From contig NC_133896.1 in the NCBI RefSeq assembly GCF_964199755.1, positions 90,628,215 to 90,692,214 on the forward strand: a stretch of 64,000 nt of DNA, read 5' to 3'. Below are positions 50,233 through 64,000 of the stretch, piece by piece (position 1 is the stretch's first letter; the number at the start of each line of letters is the position of its first letter). The translations under genes were made by a program, and so were the position numbers. The notes beneath the pieces are model-generated. The model had not been told where the DNA came from, did not search any database, and saw nothing but the letters and a program-made list of their open reading frames with translations. Source of the DNA: Larus michahellis. Taxonomy: Eukaryota > Chordata > Aves > Charadriiformes > Laridae.

Positions 50233-50981
50233 ATGGTTCTCCTCTGGTTCCTTGTGGCCGTCCTGGTCCCTGTGGGTAAGTGATCTTCTCTTCCGCTTGA
50301 AGAGCTGCCCTGGAGCCGCTGCTGCTGCCTCAGCTGTGTGCCCAGTCGTTGTCAGTGCCCCATTCCCCAAGGCTTCCTGGGGGAAGATGGGCAATGAACG
50401 GGGTGAGCTTTTCCTCAACTTCTAAACTCAGAAAACTCTACACATCTACAAATCTGATTTTTCTGTACCCGAAGCCATTATTTGTCATAAGAAATTTGCC
50501 ATTGTCTTTGAAGCTGGTTTGTGGTTTTTTTTTTCTCCTGTGTGTGTCTCTCAGAGAAATGGGACGCTGTCTCATAGAGCTTGCTGACATCCTTATGCCA
50601 CCCCATGCCATGTCTTAATTCTAGGATGTGTTTTAGTGTCCCCTTCAACTCGTTTCACTCCTCACATCTCTTCCCTTCTCTTTGCAGGCCAGACCCTTCA
50701 GCAGTCGCCAGACACCGTCGTCCAAGTGGGAGACTCTGTTGTTCTGAACTGTTCCCAAAAGGGGAGTACATTCTCAGAAATGTGCTGGTACAAGTTGCCC
50801 ATGGGGAAGGATGCCACTCTGCAGTTGGTTGTATATTCGGTGGAAGGTGGCAGGGCAGAGATTGAGAAGGAATTGAGAAATCACTTTTGGAGTAATGGGA
50901 CTAAGGGCTACCGCTTATCTGTGGCGATAGATTACGCGCTACTCAATGACTCAGGCACATATTTCTATGGTAAGAGAGATG
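50233..50981 (+). pseudogene. TCR beta V segment B4, second cysteine lost
   Basis: Leader 50,233-50,275; V exon 50,688-50,981 (294 nt), open throughout and close to B1 (GQTLQQSPDTVVQVGDSVV). The conserved second cysteine is Tyr: TAT at 50,966-50,968, reading GTYFYGKRD where B1 has GTYFCGKRD. The residue before the conserved Trp is Cys (MCWYK) where B1 has Tyr. The intradomain disulfide therefore cannot form as normal, so the segment is at best an ORF of doubtful function. Leader, splice sites and recombination signal are intact. Confidence 0.85.
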
Positions 50982-51019
50982 CACAGTGACTCAAAAGCTG
51001 GAGCAGCATAGCACAAACC
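50982..51019 (+). other. Recombination signal of B4
   Basis: CACAGTG, 22-bp spacer, GCACAAACC; intact although the V domain is damaged. Confidence 0.88.
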
Positions 51020-52798
51020 TTTCCTTGCAACGAGGGATATGCCCCCAGCACACACACAGAGCCCTGTATTTGACAGTAGACCATGTTCTCCTCTTGCCCT
51101 GTAGCACTGTCTACTTCAGGAAAGTAGTGTTTATCATCTGTCTGTCTAGTGCCTGATCTCTAATGGCTTGGCTGGAAATCCAAGGCCAACCTGGAGTTGA
51201 ATCTGGCAAGAGATTCTGGTGTCTCCTGGGGTGGCTCACACTGTGGTTTCCTAGAGTACAGGTGCCTCGCTGGTAACCCAGGGCTCAACACACTGCTGTA
51301 GACGAGGGGCTCCAAGTTGCACAGTACTGGCAAGACCATGCCACTGAGGACTTCTATGTGTGCACTGGTCCCTTGGCCCCACCAGTCTGCAGTGAATGGG
51401 TATGCTGCTGTGTGCCAGCGTCCGTGGGTCACGCCGTTACCCTGTGACCTGAACATTCTGATGTATGCCATGTAGCTCGTGTCTTGATGATATCCAAGGA
51501 TGGAGCATGGTCCTGTAGGTGAGGAGCCCCAGGCCGCATGGTGCTCCGTGGCAATAATCCACCATACCTTTGACTCTGCTAACCGGAATGGAGGTGTCAG
51601 GGCCAGGAGGGGGATCATTCCTCCACCCTGCTCCACACTTTGGAGACCATAACTGCGGACTGGAACCACTTGGCGTCCCCAGGACAAGGGAGATGTCCAC
51701 TAGGGGTCTTGAGATGATGAGCACTGGAACACAGGGCAGGTGGGCAGAGGTTGAAGGTTCTAGGTTTGTCTGGCCAGAAGGTAGGGGAGCATTAGGTGCA
51801 GCCTCTCATTTCCTGGAGGGAGCTGAGGACGAGTTAGAGACAGAGTCTTCTTGGAGGTCCCCATGAAAGGACTGAAAAGTGATGGGCACAATCTGGGATG
51901 GGGAAATTCTGCTGAGGCAGGGGGACAAATCCTTTGCCAGAGGAGTGAGGTAGCCAAAGGACAAGGCCTTGTACTTGAAGGAGAGGTTTGCATTTAGGGA
52001 GACTTTCCAACCACCCTGGTCCATGCCCTGAGAGACCTGCTCCAATTTTAGAGACAAACCTTACCTGAGTGCAGGGCAGACTGGCAACCATTGGATACCA
52101 CACCCCCGAGTACCTCCATCAGCCTTTGGTGTATTCCCCAGTGCCCTACGTCTTTCAAGAAAAATGGGGGAATGTTTGGGTGAGGGGGTCTTTGTGGTAC
52201 TCACGTAGACTGCTGGTTTCCCATTAAAGTCCTGCCAAGAAAGACAAATGTGTGTTAATGCTGTCTGGTGATGGGAGAAAGGGATAGAAAGTTCCTCTCT
52301 GTGGAAGGAAGGTGCCCTCTGTCCCTTTTCTCTAAGCAGACCGTTTCACTGCTCAGGTGTCCCAGGTGAAGACCTTTGCTGAAACCAGTTCTGGGGTTCT
52401 TAAAAAGCCCTGTGACTTCAAAGAGACTCTAGTGGGGTCCCATCACACAGGAATCCAGCCTTAGACGAGGTCCCCAGGATTTGTCCAAGATGAGTGTCCT
52501 CAAGGCTTGAGTTTCATCCAGTGCTCCTTACTCCATCACACGGAAGAGCTCAGCTGCCTTTCAGCCCTTGAGGCTGCACTCCACTCTACCTGGACGTCTC
52601 TGGACCAGTCCAACCCAGCCTGACTGTCCTCACCCCCACTTCCTTTTGTCCCTTGGTCAGGATGGGATGGGTGGCCTCTCTGTGTGTCTTGAGTCAGGAA
52701 GTGGAACCAAGGCCTGTGGTCTGTCTCTCCTACCTACCACTTCCACCCTGTCATGTTGACCACGATCCTGCTGTTGAACCTGCTTTTTCCCTGGGAGT
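51020..52798 (-). other. Antisense open region after B4, unrecognised
   Basis: Counterpart of 11,680-13,460; - strand frames about 51,160-51,687 and 51,437-51,724; mini-exon candidate at 52,205-52,231 (DFNGKPAVY). The upstream exon candidate is again cut by the CR1 at 52,799. Confidence 0.3.
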
Positions 52799-53751
52799 CA
52801 CAGAATGACAGAATGGTAGGGGTTGGAAGGGACCTCTGGAGATCATCTCATCCAACCCTCCTGCCAAAGCAGGTTCACCTGGAGGTGGTTGCACAGGAAC
52901 GCGTCCAGGTGGGTTTTGAATGTCTCCAGAGACAGAGAGACCACCCCCTCTCTGGGCAGCCTGTTCCAGTGCTCTGCCACCCCCAAATTAAGGAAGTTCC
53001 TCCTCATCTTTACGTGGAACTTCCTATGTTCAAGTTTGTTCCTGTTACCTTTTGCCCTGTCGCTGGGCAGCACTGAAAAGAGCCTGGCCCCATCCTCCTG
53101 ACACCCACCCTGTAAGTATTTATAAGCATCAATAAGGTCCCCCCTCAGTCATCTTTTTTCCAGACTAAAAAGACCCAAATCTCTCAGCCTTTCTTCACAA
53201 GAGAGATGTTCCAGTCCCCTGATCATCTTCGTAGCCCTTTGCTGCACCCTCTCCAGCAGTTTCCTGTTCTTCTTGAACCAGGGAGCCCAGAACTGGACAC
53301 AGTACTCCAGATGTGGCCTCACCAGGGCAGAGGAGAGGGGGAGGATGACCTCCCTCGACCTGCTGGCCACACTCTTCTTGATGCACCCCGGGATGCCGTT
53401 GGTCTTCTTGGCCACAAGGGCACATTGCTGGCTCATGGTCATCCTGTTGTCCACCAGGACTCCCAGGTCTCTTTCCACTGAGCTGCTCTCCAGCAGGTCA
53501 GCCCCCAACCTGTACTGGTGCATGGGGTTATTCCTCCCCAGGTGCAGCACCCTACACTTGCCCTTGTTGAATTTCATAAGGTTTCTCTCCGCCCAACTCT
53601 CCAATCTGTCTAGGCCTCTCTGTATTGCAGCACAGCCTTCCGGTGTGTCAGACACCCCTCCCAGTTTTGTATCATCAGCAAACTTGCTGGGGGTGCACTC
53701 CATCCCTTCATCCAGGTCGTTGATGAATATATTGAAGAGGACTAGGACTGG
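52799..53751 (-). mobile_element. CR1 LINE fragment between B4 and trypsinogen 2
   Basis: Same insertion as 13,461-14,402. It includes an extra piece near 53,068 (GGCAGCACTGAAAAGAGCC) that copy 1 has lost, and FADDTK in the reverse transcriptase palm. Confidence 0.9.
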
Positions 53752-54216
53752 ACTGGAAGAGGACTGGGGACTGGTCCATGAAGAGAACAAGCCCTCAGCA
53801 AGAGGTTGTTTCATTCCCCAAGTGGAGCTTTCGGAGAGGTTCCACTAAGGAACGTTCAGTCATATTGTTGCGGGTGGAGGTGGGAGTGGGGGCGATGGGG
53901 AGCGTTTGTGCTGCTGCCTGCTGTTTTCTACAGTAGGAGTCTGCTGCCTGTATGATTCAGCGCACTCTGTCGGCTTTTTTAGGCAGTTTTGTAGCACCTG
54001 AGTACATGCTGATAAACAGAAAGGATGGCTGCCTGTAACTGACTGACAGGCTCCTGAAGGTGAAGCTGAAAAGTGTTGCAAGATCCTGCTAGTTGAGAGG
54101 CACTACAAATATTAAATATTTTCCCTGGAGTGATATTCCCTGCCTCTGCCCTCCATACAAATGGCCTATGGAAGTACCCAGAGAAATGTTGCACAAAGAA
54201 GGGGTGCCTGAAAGTC
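53752..54216. other. Spacer 3' of trypsinogen 2
   Basis: Counterpart of 14,403-14,867; no gene recognised. Confidence 0.5.
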
Positions 54217-54222
54217 TTTATT
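54217..54222 (-). terminator. Poly(A) signal of trypsinogen 2
   Basis: AATAAA on the - strand, about 90 nt after the stop codon. Confidence 0.7.
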
Positions 54223-54311
54223 TTTTGATAATTTTGGTGTGTCCAGTCCCAAAACGGAAGAAAATGATGAGGAGAAGAAACAGGTCACATCACAGCATGA
54301 GAGAGAGCGTC

Positions 54312-57645
<3,334 letters not shown>

Positions 57646-58121
57646 GATCTCGACACAGCCTCACGCCCCGACTGGTGGACTGCAAGTGTGAGCTGCTAGA
57701 AATACATTTTTTGAGATGGCCTTATCTCTAGTCCAAGGTTTTCTCCGGACAAAAAGTACACAGTGGAAAATTTGAAGATCCAAATGTGGTCATTAACAGG
57801 CACAGGCAGAAAGTAAAAATAACATATCAGTTAATAATAAACCTTTCCTAAGATAGAGAGCTATTTCAAATTATTTCAGAGGGCAGCCTTCAACTTAAAA
57901 ATACCTTTGGGCTTTGGAAGGTGTGTAGCTGTTTGTCTGTCTATCTCATTCCTATACGCAGCACCTGTTGAGGGCAACCCTCAAACCCCTTTGAGATTCC
58001 TCTGCGCTGATGGTGTCATTATTAAAAATGTATATTTTTACTGGAAGCTGAATATTGTAGGTAATGGACAGTAATACTATGCATTTAGATTTAAACAAAG
58101 CAAAACAAAGCAAAGGAAAGC
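57646..58121. other. Trypsinogen 2 upstream region
   Basis: Counterpart of 18,295-18,770; holds the proximal promoter of trypsinogen 2 on the - strand and the A-rich run before the LTR. Confidence 0.5.
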
Positions 58122-58472
58122 TGTCCTGGTTCCGGCGGGGATAGGGTTAATTTTCCCTGGTATCCCATGCCATGTGAGCCATGCCCACCCTGAGCTGCCG
58201 GGGGAGGGCGCAGGAAGTCGCCGCTTGGAGCGGGCGGGGGCGTCCCAGGTCCGGTCAGTGAGCGGCGGGGAGCGGCGGTTCCGTAACCGTGTTTGTGTAT
58301 TCCTCTGTCCGTGTTATTGCTGTTGGTTGCTTGCTCCCTTTGCTGTTCTGTTAAACTGCCTTGGTCTCAACCCAAGAGTCCTGCCTTTTTTTCTTCCGAT
58401 TCTTCCTGTATTGGGAAGGCGCGAGCGAGCGGCACCTGGTTCTTTGTTGCCGTCTGAGGCCAAACCACAACA
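58122..58472 (+). mobile_element. Solo LTR, ERVL-like, copy 2
   Basis: Same 351-bp element as 18,771-19,121, with the same AAAGC direct repeats (58,117-58,121 and 58,473-58,477). I count four differences, all transitions. Shared flanks show it was duplicated with the block rather than inserted twice. Confidence 0.88.
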
Positions 58473-58477
58473 AAAGC

Positions 58478-58856
58478 AAAACAAAACACCCCCAAACCTC
58501 TCAGTGTTCATTTGTTAATTGTATTTCAGCAAATTCCTTTTCTTGAGTCATGTGTGCGTGTGTGTTTTTATCATATCGAACACAGCATTTCCCCAAATAA
58601 AATGATTCAAAAGTAGTTTCAATGAGGATAAAACTATTCCGTGCCCACCCCCCACCCCCCCCACCTTCTAAGTTAAATAGCTCAAATGTGGGAATTCTCA
58701 CCACATCTCTTTGAAAGCATTTCTCTCACCTAATCCTTATGATAATATTGGCCTAAGTACCAAAACACGTATTTTTTTATTTAGCTTTGGAATGTTCTAC
58801 AGATACTAATTTTTGCCATGGAAGAATTTCAGTATAACATTGATGCCTATGGATGT
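58478..58856. other. LTR-CR1 spacer, copy 2
   Basis: Counterpart of 19,127-19,502 with small indels around the C-rich run (58,649-58,671). Confidence 0.6.
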
Positions 58857-61800
58857 AGAATCATAGAATCATTTAGATTGGAAAAGAGCCTTGGGATCAT
58901 CGAGTCCAACCATCAGCTCCACTCTACAAAGTTCTCCCTTACACCATATCCCTTAACACCACATCTAAACGAGTCTTAAACACATTCAGGGATGGTGACT
59001 CCACCACCTCCCTGGGCAGCCTATTTCAGTGTCTGACCACTCTTTCTATGAAGAATTTTTTTCCTAATGTCCAGCCTAAACCTACCGTGCTGCAGCTTGA
59101 ACCCGTTCCCTCTTGCTCTATCGCTAATTACCTGTGAGAAGAGACCAGCACCAACCTCTCTACAATGTCCTTTCAAGTAGTTGTAGAGAGTGAAGAGGTC
59201 TCCCCTCAGCCTCCTCTTCCTCAAACTAAACAGTCCCAGCTCCTTCAGTCGCTCCTCATAAGATTTATTCTGCAGGCCCTTCACCAGCTTTGTTGCCCTG
59301 CTCTGCACTCGCTCCAGCACCTCGATATCTCTCTCATATTGAGGTGCCCAGAACTGGACACAATACTCAAGGTGTGGCCTCACCAGTGCTGAGTACAGGG
59401 GGACAATCACTTCCCTCCTTCTGCTGGTCACACTATTTCTAATACAAGCCAGGATGCCATTGGCCCTCTTGGCCACCTGGGCACACTGCTGGCTCATGTT
59501 CCGCCGCTTGTCAATTAGAACCCCCAGGTCCTTTTCTGCCAGGCAGCTCTCCAGCCACACTTCCCCAAGGCTGTAGCGATGCATGGGGTTGTTGTGGCCC
59601 AAGTGCAGGATCCAGCACTTGGCCTTGTTGAAGCTCATACTGTTAGCATTGGCCCATCAGTCCAATCTATCCAAGTCTCTCTGTAGAGCCTCCCTATCCT
59701 CATGTAGATCAACACTCCCGCTTAGCTTCGTGTCATCCGCAAACTTGCTGATGATACACTCTATGTCCTTATCAAGGTCATCAATAAAGATGTTAAACAG
59801 AAATGGTCCCAACACTGAGCCCTGAGGGACACCACTTGTGACCGGCTGCCAGCTGGATTTAAGTCCATTGCCCACCACTCTTTGGGACCACCCATCCAGC
59901 CAGTGCTTGATCCATCAGATCATACGCTCATCCAGGCCATGAGCCGCCAGTTTTTCCATGAGAATTCTATGGGGGACAGTGTCAAATGCATTTTGAAAGT
60001 CTAGGTAGACAATGTCCACAGCCTTTCCCTCATCCAATAATCGGGTCATCTTGTCATAGAAGGAAATCAGGTTCGTCAGGCAGGATCTGCCTTTCATAAA
60101 CCCATGCTGACTAGGCCTGATCCCCTGCTTGTCCATTATATGACTTGTAATGGCACTCAAGATGATCTGCTCCATGACCTTCCCTGCTACCGAGGTCAGA
60201 CTGACAGGCCTATAGTTTCCCGGATCCTCCTTTCTGCCTTTTTTGTAGATGTGCGCTGCATTTGCTACCCTCCAGTCCACTGGGACCTCCCCAGTTAGCT
60301 CTGACTTCAGGTAGATAATGGAAAGTGGCTTGGCGAGCACGTCTGCCAACTCTTTCAGCACTCTTGGATGTAACCCATCCAGTCCCATAGACTTGTGCGC
60401 ATCCAAGCGACGTAGCAGGTCACCGATCACTTCCTCTTTAATTGTGATGGCCTCGTTCAGCTTCCCCTCCCTGTCTCCTAGCTCACGAGGCTGGGTGCCC
60501 AGGGAACAGCTAGTTCCACTGCTAAAGACTGAGGCAAAGTAGGCATTGAGCACCTCAGCCTTTTCCTCATCCTTTGTGACTATGTTTCCCTCTGCATCCA
60601 ATACGGGAGGGAGATTTTCCCTAATCCTCCTTTTGTTGTTAATGAATTTATAGAAACATTTTTTGTTACCCTTAACGGCTGTAGCTAGGTTGAGCTCTAG
60701 CTACGCTTTGGCTCTCCTAATTTTCTCCCTGCATAGCTTCGCTATATCCTTATAGTCTTCATGAGAGACCTGCCCCCTCTTCCAGAGGTCATAGACTCTC
60801 CTTTTGTTCTTGAGGTCCAGCCAAAGGTCCCTATTTAGCCAGGCCGGTCTCCTTCCCCGCCTACTTGTTTTTGGGCACACGGGGACAGCCTCCTCCTGTG
60901 CCTTTAAGACTTCTCTCTTGAAGTATGTCCAGCCTTCCTGGGCTCCTATATCCTTCAGGGCAGCCTCCCAAGGGATTTTGTCCAGCAGTCTTCTGAACAG
61001 GTCAAAATTTGCCCTCTGGAAGTCTAAGGTGGCAGTTTTACTAACCCCTTTCCTTGTTTCCCGAAGAATCAGAAATTCGATCATCTCACAATCACTGTGC
61101 CCTAGACGGCCACCAACCGTTACTTCCCCCATGAGTTCTTCCCTGTTCACAAGAAGCAGGTCCAGGAGGGCACCTTCCCTCGTTGGCTCACTTACCAGCT
61201 GTGTGAGGAAGTTATCTTCCACACATTCCAGGAACCTTCTGGATTGTTCCCTCTCTGCTGTGTTGTATTCCCAGCAGATATCCGGGAGGTTAAAGTCCAC
61301 CACAAGAACAACGGCAAGTGACCGCGAGATTTCCCCCAGCTGCTTATAGAAAGCTTCATCTGCCTCACTGCTTTGGTTGGGAGGTCTATAGCAGACTCCC
61401 ACAGCGATATCAGCTTTATCGGCCCTTAACCTAATCCAAACACTCTCCACCCCATCATCAGTATACTTGATTTCTGAGCTCTCACAGCATTCTCTAATAT
61501 CCAGGGCCACTCCTCCGCCTCTCCTTTCCTGTCTGTCCCTCCTGAAGAGCTTGTAGCCATCGATTGTGGCACTCCAGTCGTGTGAGGCATCCCACCACGT
61601 TTCTGTGATAGCCACTATGTCATAGTTTCCCTGGTGCATCATGGCTTCAAGCTCTCCCAGTTTGTTGCGCATACTGCTTGCATTGGTATAGATGCACTTC
61701 AGATGTGCCAATGACTCCAGCACCTTTTTGTGAGTGTGGGCCCCATTTCCCACCAGACCCCTCTCAGGTGCTTCCATGATGTCTAAACATCTGTCCCTTC

Positions 61801-62955
61801 TCTCAAATGAAATGGCAGAGTGAGAGTCCTCGCTAGTCAACCATCCTTCAAGCCCTGGCATGCCTCCCTTGGGTTTATTCCTGACAGGCCCAGTTATCTC
61901 CCCTTCCCCCCTCATATCTAGTTTAAAGCCCTGTCAATGAGCCTTGCTAACTCCTGCCCCAAAATTCTTTTCCCCTTCTGGGACAGGTGCATCCCACCTG
62001 CCAGCAGCAGGTCAGGTGACTCATATAGCAGCCTGTGGTCAAAAAACCCAAAGGCCTGCTGATAACACCAGTCCCGGAGCCACAAGTTGACCTTTTGCCT
62101 CTTCCTGTTAATTTCCTCATTCATGATTGCCACTGAAGGGATAGAGGAGAATACAACTTGTGTTCCTGATCCCTTAAGCCACCGCCCCAAGGCTCTAAAA
62201 TCTCTTTAAATCGATTTTGGGCTCCTCCTACCCACTTCATCACTATCCACCTGAAATACTAAGAGGGGGTAGTAGTCAGAGGAGTTTACTAGGGCTGGAA
62301 GTTTGTCCAACACATCCCTGACCTGTGCCCCAGGGAGGCAGCAGACTTCCCTGTGAAGTGGGTCAGGACGGCATATTGGCCCCTCTGCCCCCCTCAGTAG
62401 AGAGTCGCCCACAACAACGACCCATCTGCTTTTCCTTTTGGAGCCAGTGGTGATGCTGGGTCCATGGCGACTTGGTCTGTCTGACATTTCTGGCCTGGGT
62501 GTATCATCCTCCTCTCCAACAGCCAGTTCCTCCTGCAGGACTCCATACCTGTTCTGCAAGGGCAACTGGGAAGGTGGGAGGGGCTGGGAGGGGATTCTCC
62601 TGCTTCCCTGAGCAGGGACCTGTTTCCATTGCCCCTCTTCTCTGCGATCCCATCCTACTGCCTCGTGACGAGACGGGAGCGAGTCCTCTGACCTGTGTGG
62701 GGCCTCACCCTGTTCCCTTTCTCTCAGGGAGCGGGTCCACCAGTCACTCTCCCTCTCACATTCCCTGATACTCCTCAACCTCTCCACTTCCTCCTTCAGC
62801 TCAGCCACCAGAACGAGCAGATCATCTACCTGTTCACATCTGACACAGGTGTTGTCTCCGCTGCCCTCCATCGCGAGTGCCAGGCTCCGGCACTCTCTGC
62901 AGCCAGAGGCCTGGACACCCATATGTTTGCGCGGGGCCTCTGTCTGGGTGCTCAC
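58857..62955 (-). mobile_element. Near full-length CR1 LINE, copy 2
   Basis: About 4.1 kb. ORF1 (61,918-62,955): Cys-rich charged N-terminus plus an SGNH-esterase-like domain (VVVVGDSLLRG ... MHLSQKGK), interrupted by a TAA at about 62,203. ORF2: endonuclease (60,701-61,915; ITETWW, DFNLPDICW), then reverse transcriptase in pieces (59,915-60,601 with YLDFQNAFDTVPH; 59,657-59,878 with PQGSVLGP and FADDTK; 59,021-59,638 C-terminus), separated by stops and frameshifts. Catalytic His of GHSDHE reads Cys here (GHSDCE) and VGDFNLP reads VVDFNLP. The element cannot move itself. Confidence 0.92.
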
Positions 62956-63313
62956 AGTTTTCTAACAGCAGCCTTTGACCGGGTAGCAACCACAGCTGGA
63001 TCTCTCCGCACAAGTGAGACCTTGCAAGTCGACGGTCAGTTGGGGTGAGCACTGGTTGCTCTGTGGCCAGGCACTAGTCCCTGCCCTCCCGGAGGCTTCT
63101 TATAAGCTGGTGGCTTGATCGACCGGGGGAGGTGCTGTCTCCGCCCCAGGCTCCCTCAGCAGCCCGCCCAGCAGCTGTCAGCCCTCAGCACAGGCCGAGG
63201 GCTTTTGCCGGCTTCCAAAAGGCCCACAAAGAGCTTTTTGTCAGCCCTTTTCGCTGCAGATCCCTTCCCCAGCGCAGTCTTACCTGCCCTGCAGCTGGCC
63301 CCTGCAGCAGTTT
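62956..63313. other. GC-rich sequence 5' of CR1 copy 2
   Basis: Counterpart of 21,926-22,278; probable CR1 5' untranslated region with an unclear end. Confidence 0.4.
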
Positions 63314-63357
63314 GCCGGGTGTGGTGGCGCACACCTGTCGTCCCAGTATGTGGGATT
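63314..63357 (+). pseudogene. 7SL RNA-like fragment, copy 2
   Basis: Same fragment as at 22,279; GCCGGGTGTGGTGGCGCACA then CCTGTCGTCCCAG. Confidence 0.65.
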
Positions 63358-64000
63358 CTCCCGCTTCGCACCCGCAGTTTTCCTTATGCCTTTCCTGAAC
63401 TGTCTTCTTCAGAGAAACACTGAGCTGGGTGACATCCCACTAGCCTCCTTCTTCCCAGCCTGATGAGGCAGGCCTACCACCAGGGATCCTAGCCCATTGC
63501 CATTTCTTCTCTTTGCCTGTCACCAGGTAGAGCTCCAGGCACAGGCTCCGACAGTTCCTATGAGGAGGGAAAGGTGCTGCCAGCAGCGCTGGGCATGGTG
63601 GAGACCTCTGTCATTTGTTGCCTGGGTTCCTTTCACTCTTGCCACTCTGCCAGCTGCGCATCCCTGCGCCGAGTTTGCCCCATTCAGGAGAGGCCATGTG
63701 GCTGTCCCCCTGGGCAGAGACACCCGAGGGCGCTGTGGGGAGGATGGCAGTGGCTGGAGTCCCCTGAGCCTGTGAGCAGAGCAGTAGAGCGGTGTCACTG
63801 GTGGAGCAGGAGTGAATGAAATCTGCTGCAGCTGCAGCACCAGGCTGAGACAACCAAGGGTCCCCAGCTGGGTCCCAGGTCCCAGGGAGAAATCACCTCT
63901 GGAGGAAGCTGGGCTACTGCCTGTCAGCAAGGAAAGTGGAGGGAGAAGCCACCCTAGCCCCAGTCCTCAGCGCCTCTTCTCCCTCATGCCTCCCCCTTTG
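63358..64000. other. A-upstream module, copy 5, cut by window end
   Basis: From about 63,470 this is the module that precedes A1, A3, A5 and A6, so another A-type V gene is expected about 1.1 kb past the end of the window. A small deletion near 63,825 replaces the ATCGCACTGTACAGC of other copies. Confidence 0.5.

Overview
The window is from a bird genome. The evidence is the family of CR1 LINE retrotransposons with octamer-type 3' ends, a short ERVL-like solo LTR with a 5-bp target-site duplication, and intron-containing vertebrate genes. It lies in a T-cell receptor V array, most likely T-cell receptor beta (TRB): 13 V segments on the + strand are interleaved with two complete trypsinogen genes on the - strand, and V-beta/trypsinogen linkage is the vertebrate hallmark of TRB. 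I found no D, J or C segment.

Three V types occur. Family A has six intact segments (A1-A6, leaders at 5628, 7795, 23532, 25668, 36582, 47508). Family B has four (B1-B4, leaders at 10892, 28740, 39615, 50233); three are intact, and B4 has lost the second intradomain cysteine. Family P has three pseudogenes (3307, 34229, 45104) with stops and a frameshift. Intact members have a 43-nt leader exon, a ~410-450 bp intron, a 294-nt V exon and a recombination signal: heptamer CACAGTG, a 22-bp (or 23-bp) spacer and a nonamer. By residue pattern, family B looks most like mammalian TRBV30.

The layout is a nest of duplications. The order is: unit tail / TAATCC array / CR1 / P1 / A1 / A2 / B1 / CR1 / trypsinogen 1 / LTR / CR1 / 7SL fragment / A3 / A4 / B2 / TAATCC array / CR1 / P2 / A5 / B3 / TAATCC array / CR1 / P3 / A6 / B4 / CR1 / trypsinogen 2 / LTR / CR1 / 7SL fragment / start of another A unit. 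Three offsets explain most of it: 30,922 bp (start of window against 30.9-36.5 kb), 10,875 bp (28.5-36 kb against 39.4-46.9 kb, almost identical) and about 39,350 bp (the trypsinogen-LTR-CR1 block).

Functionally, the V segments supply receptor variable domains after RAG-mediated joining to D-J segments outside the window. The trypsinogens are pancreatic digestive protease precursors whose only tie to the V genes is location. They would be deleted or inverted along with intervening DNA during V(D)J joining, depending on where D-J-C lies. Variation among the A genes is concentrated in CDR1 and CDR2, while frameworks, leaders and signals are nearly invariant. An unrecognised antisense open region with splice-like borders accompanies every B gene and is the least explained part of the window.
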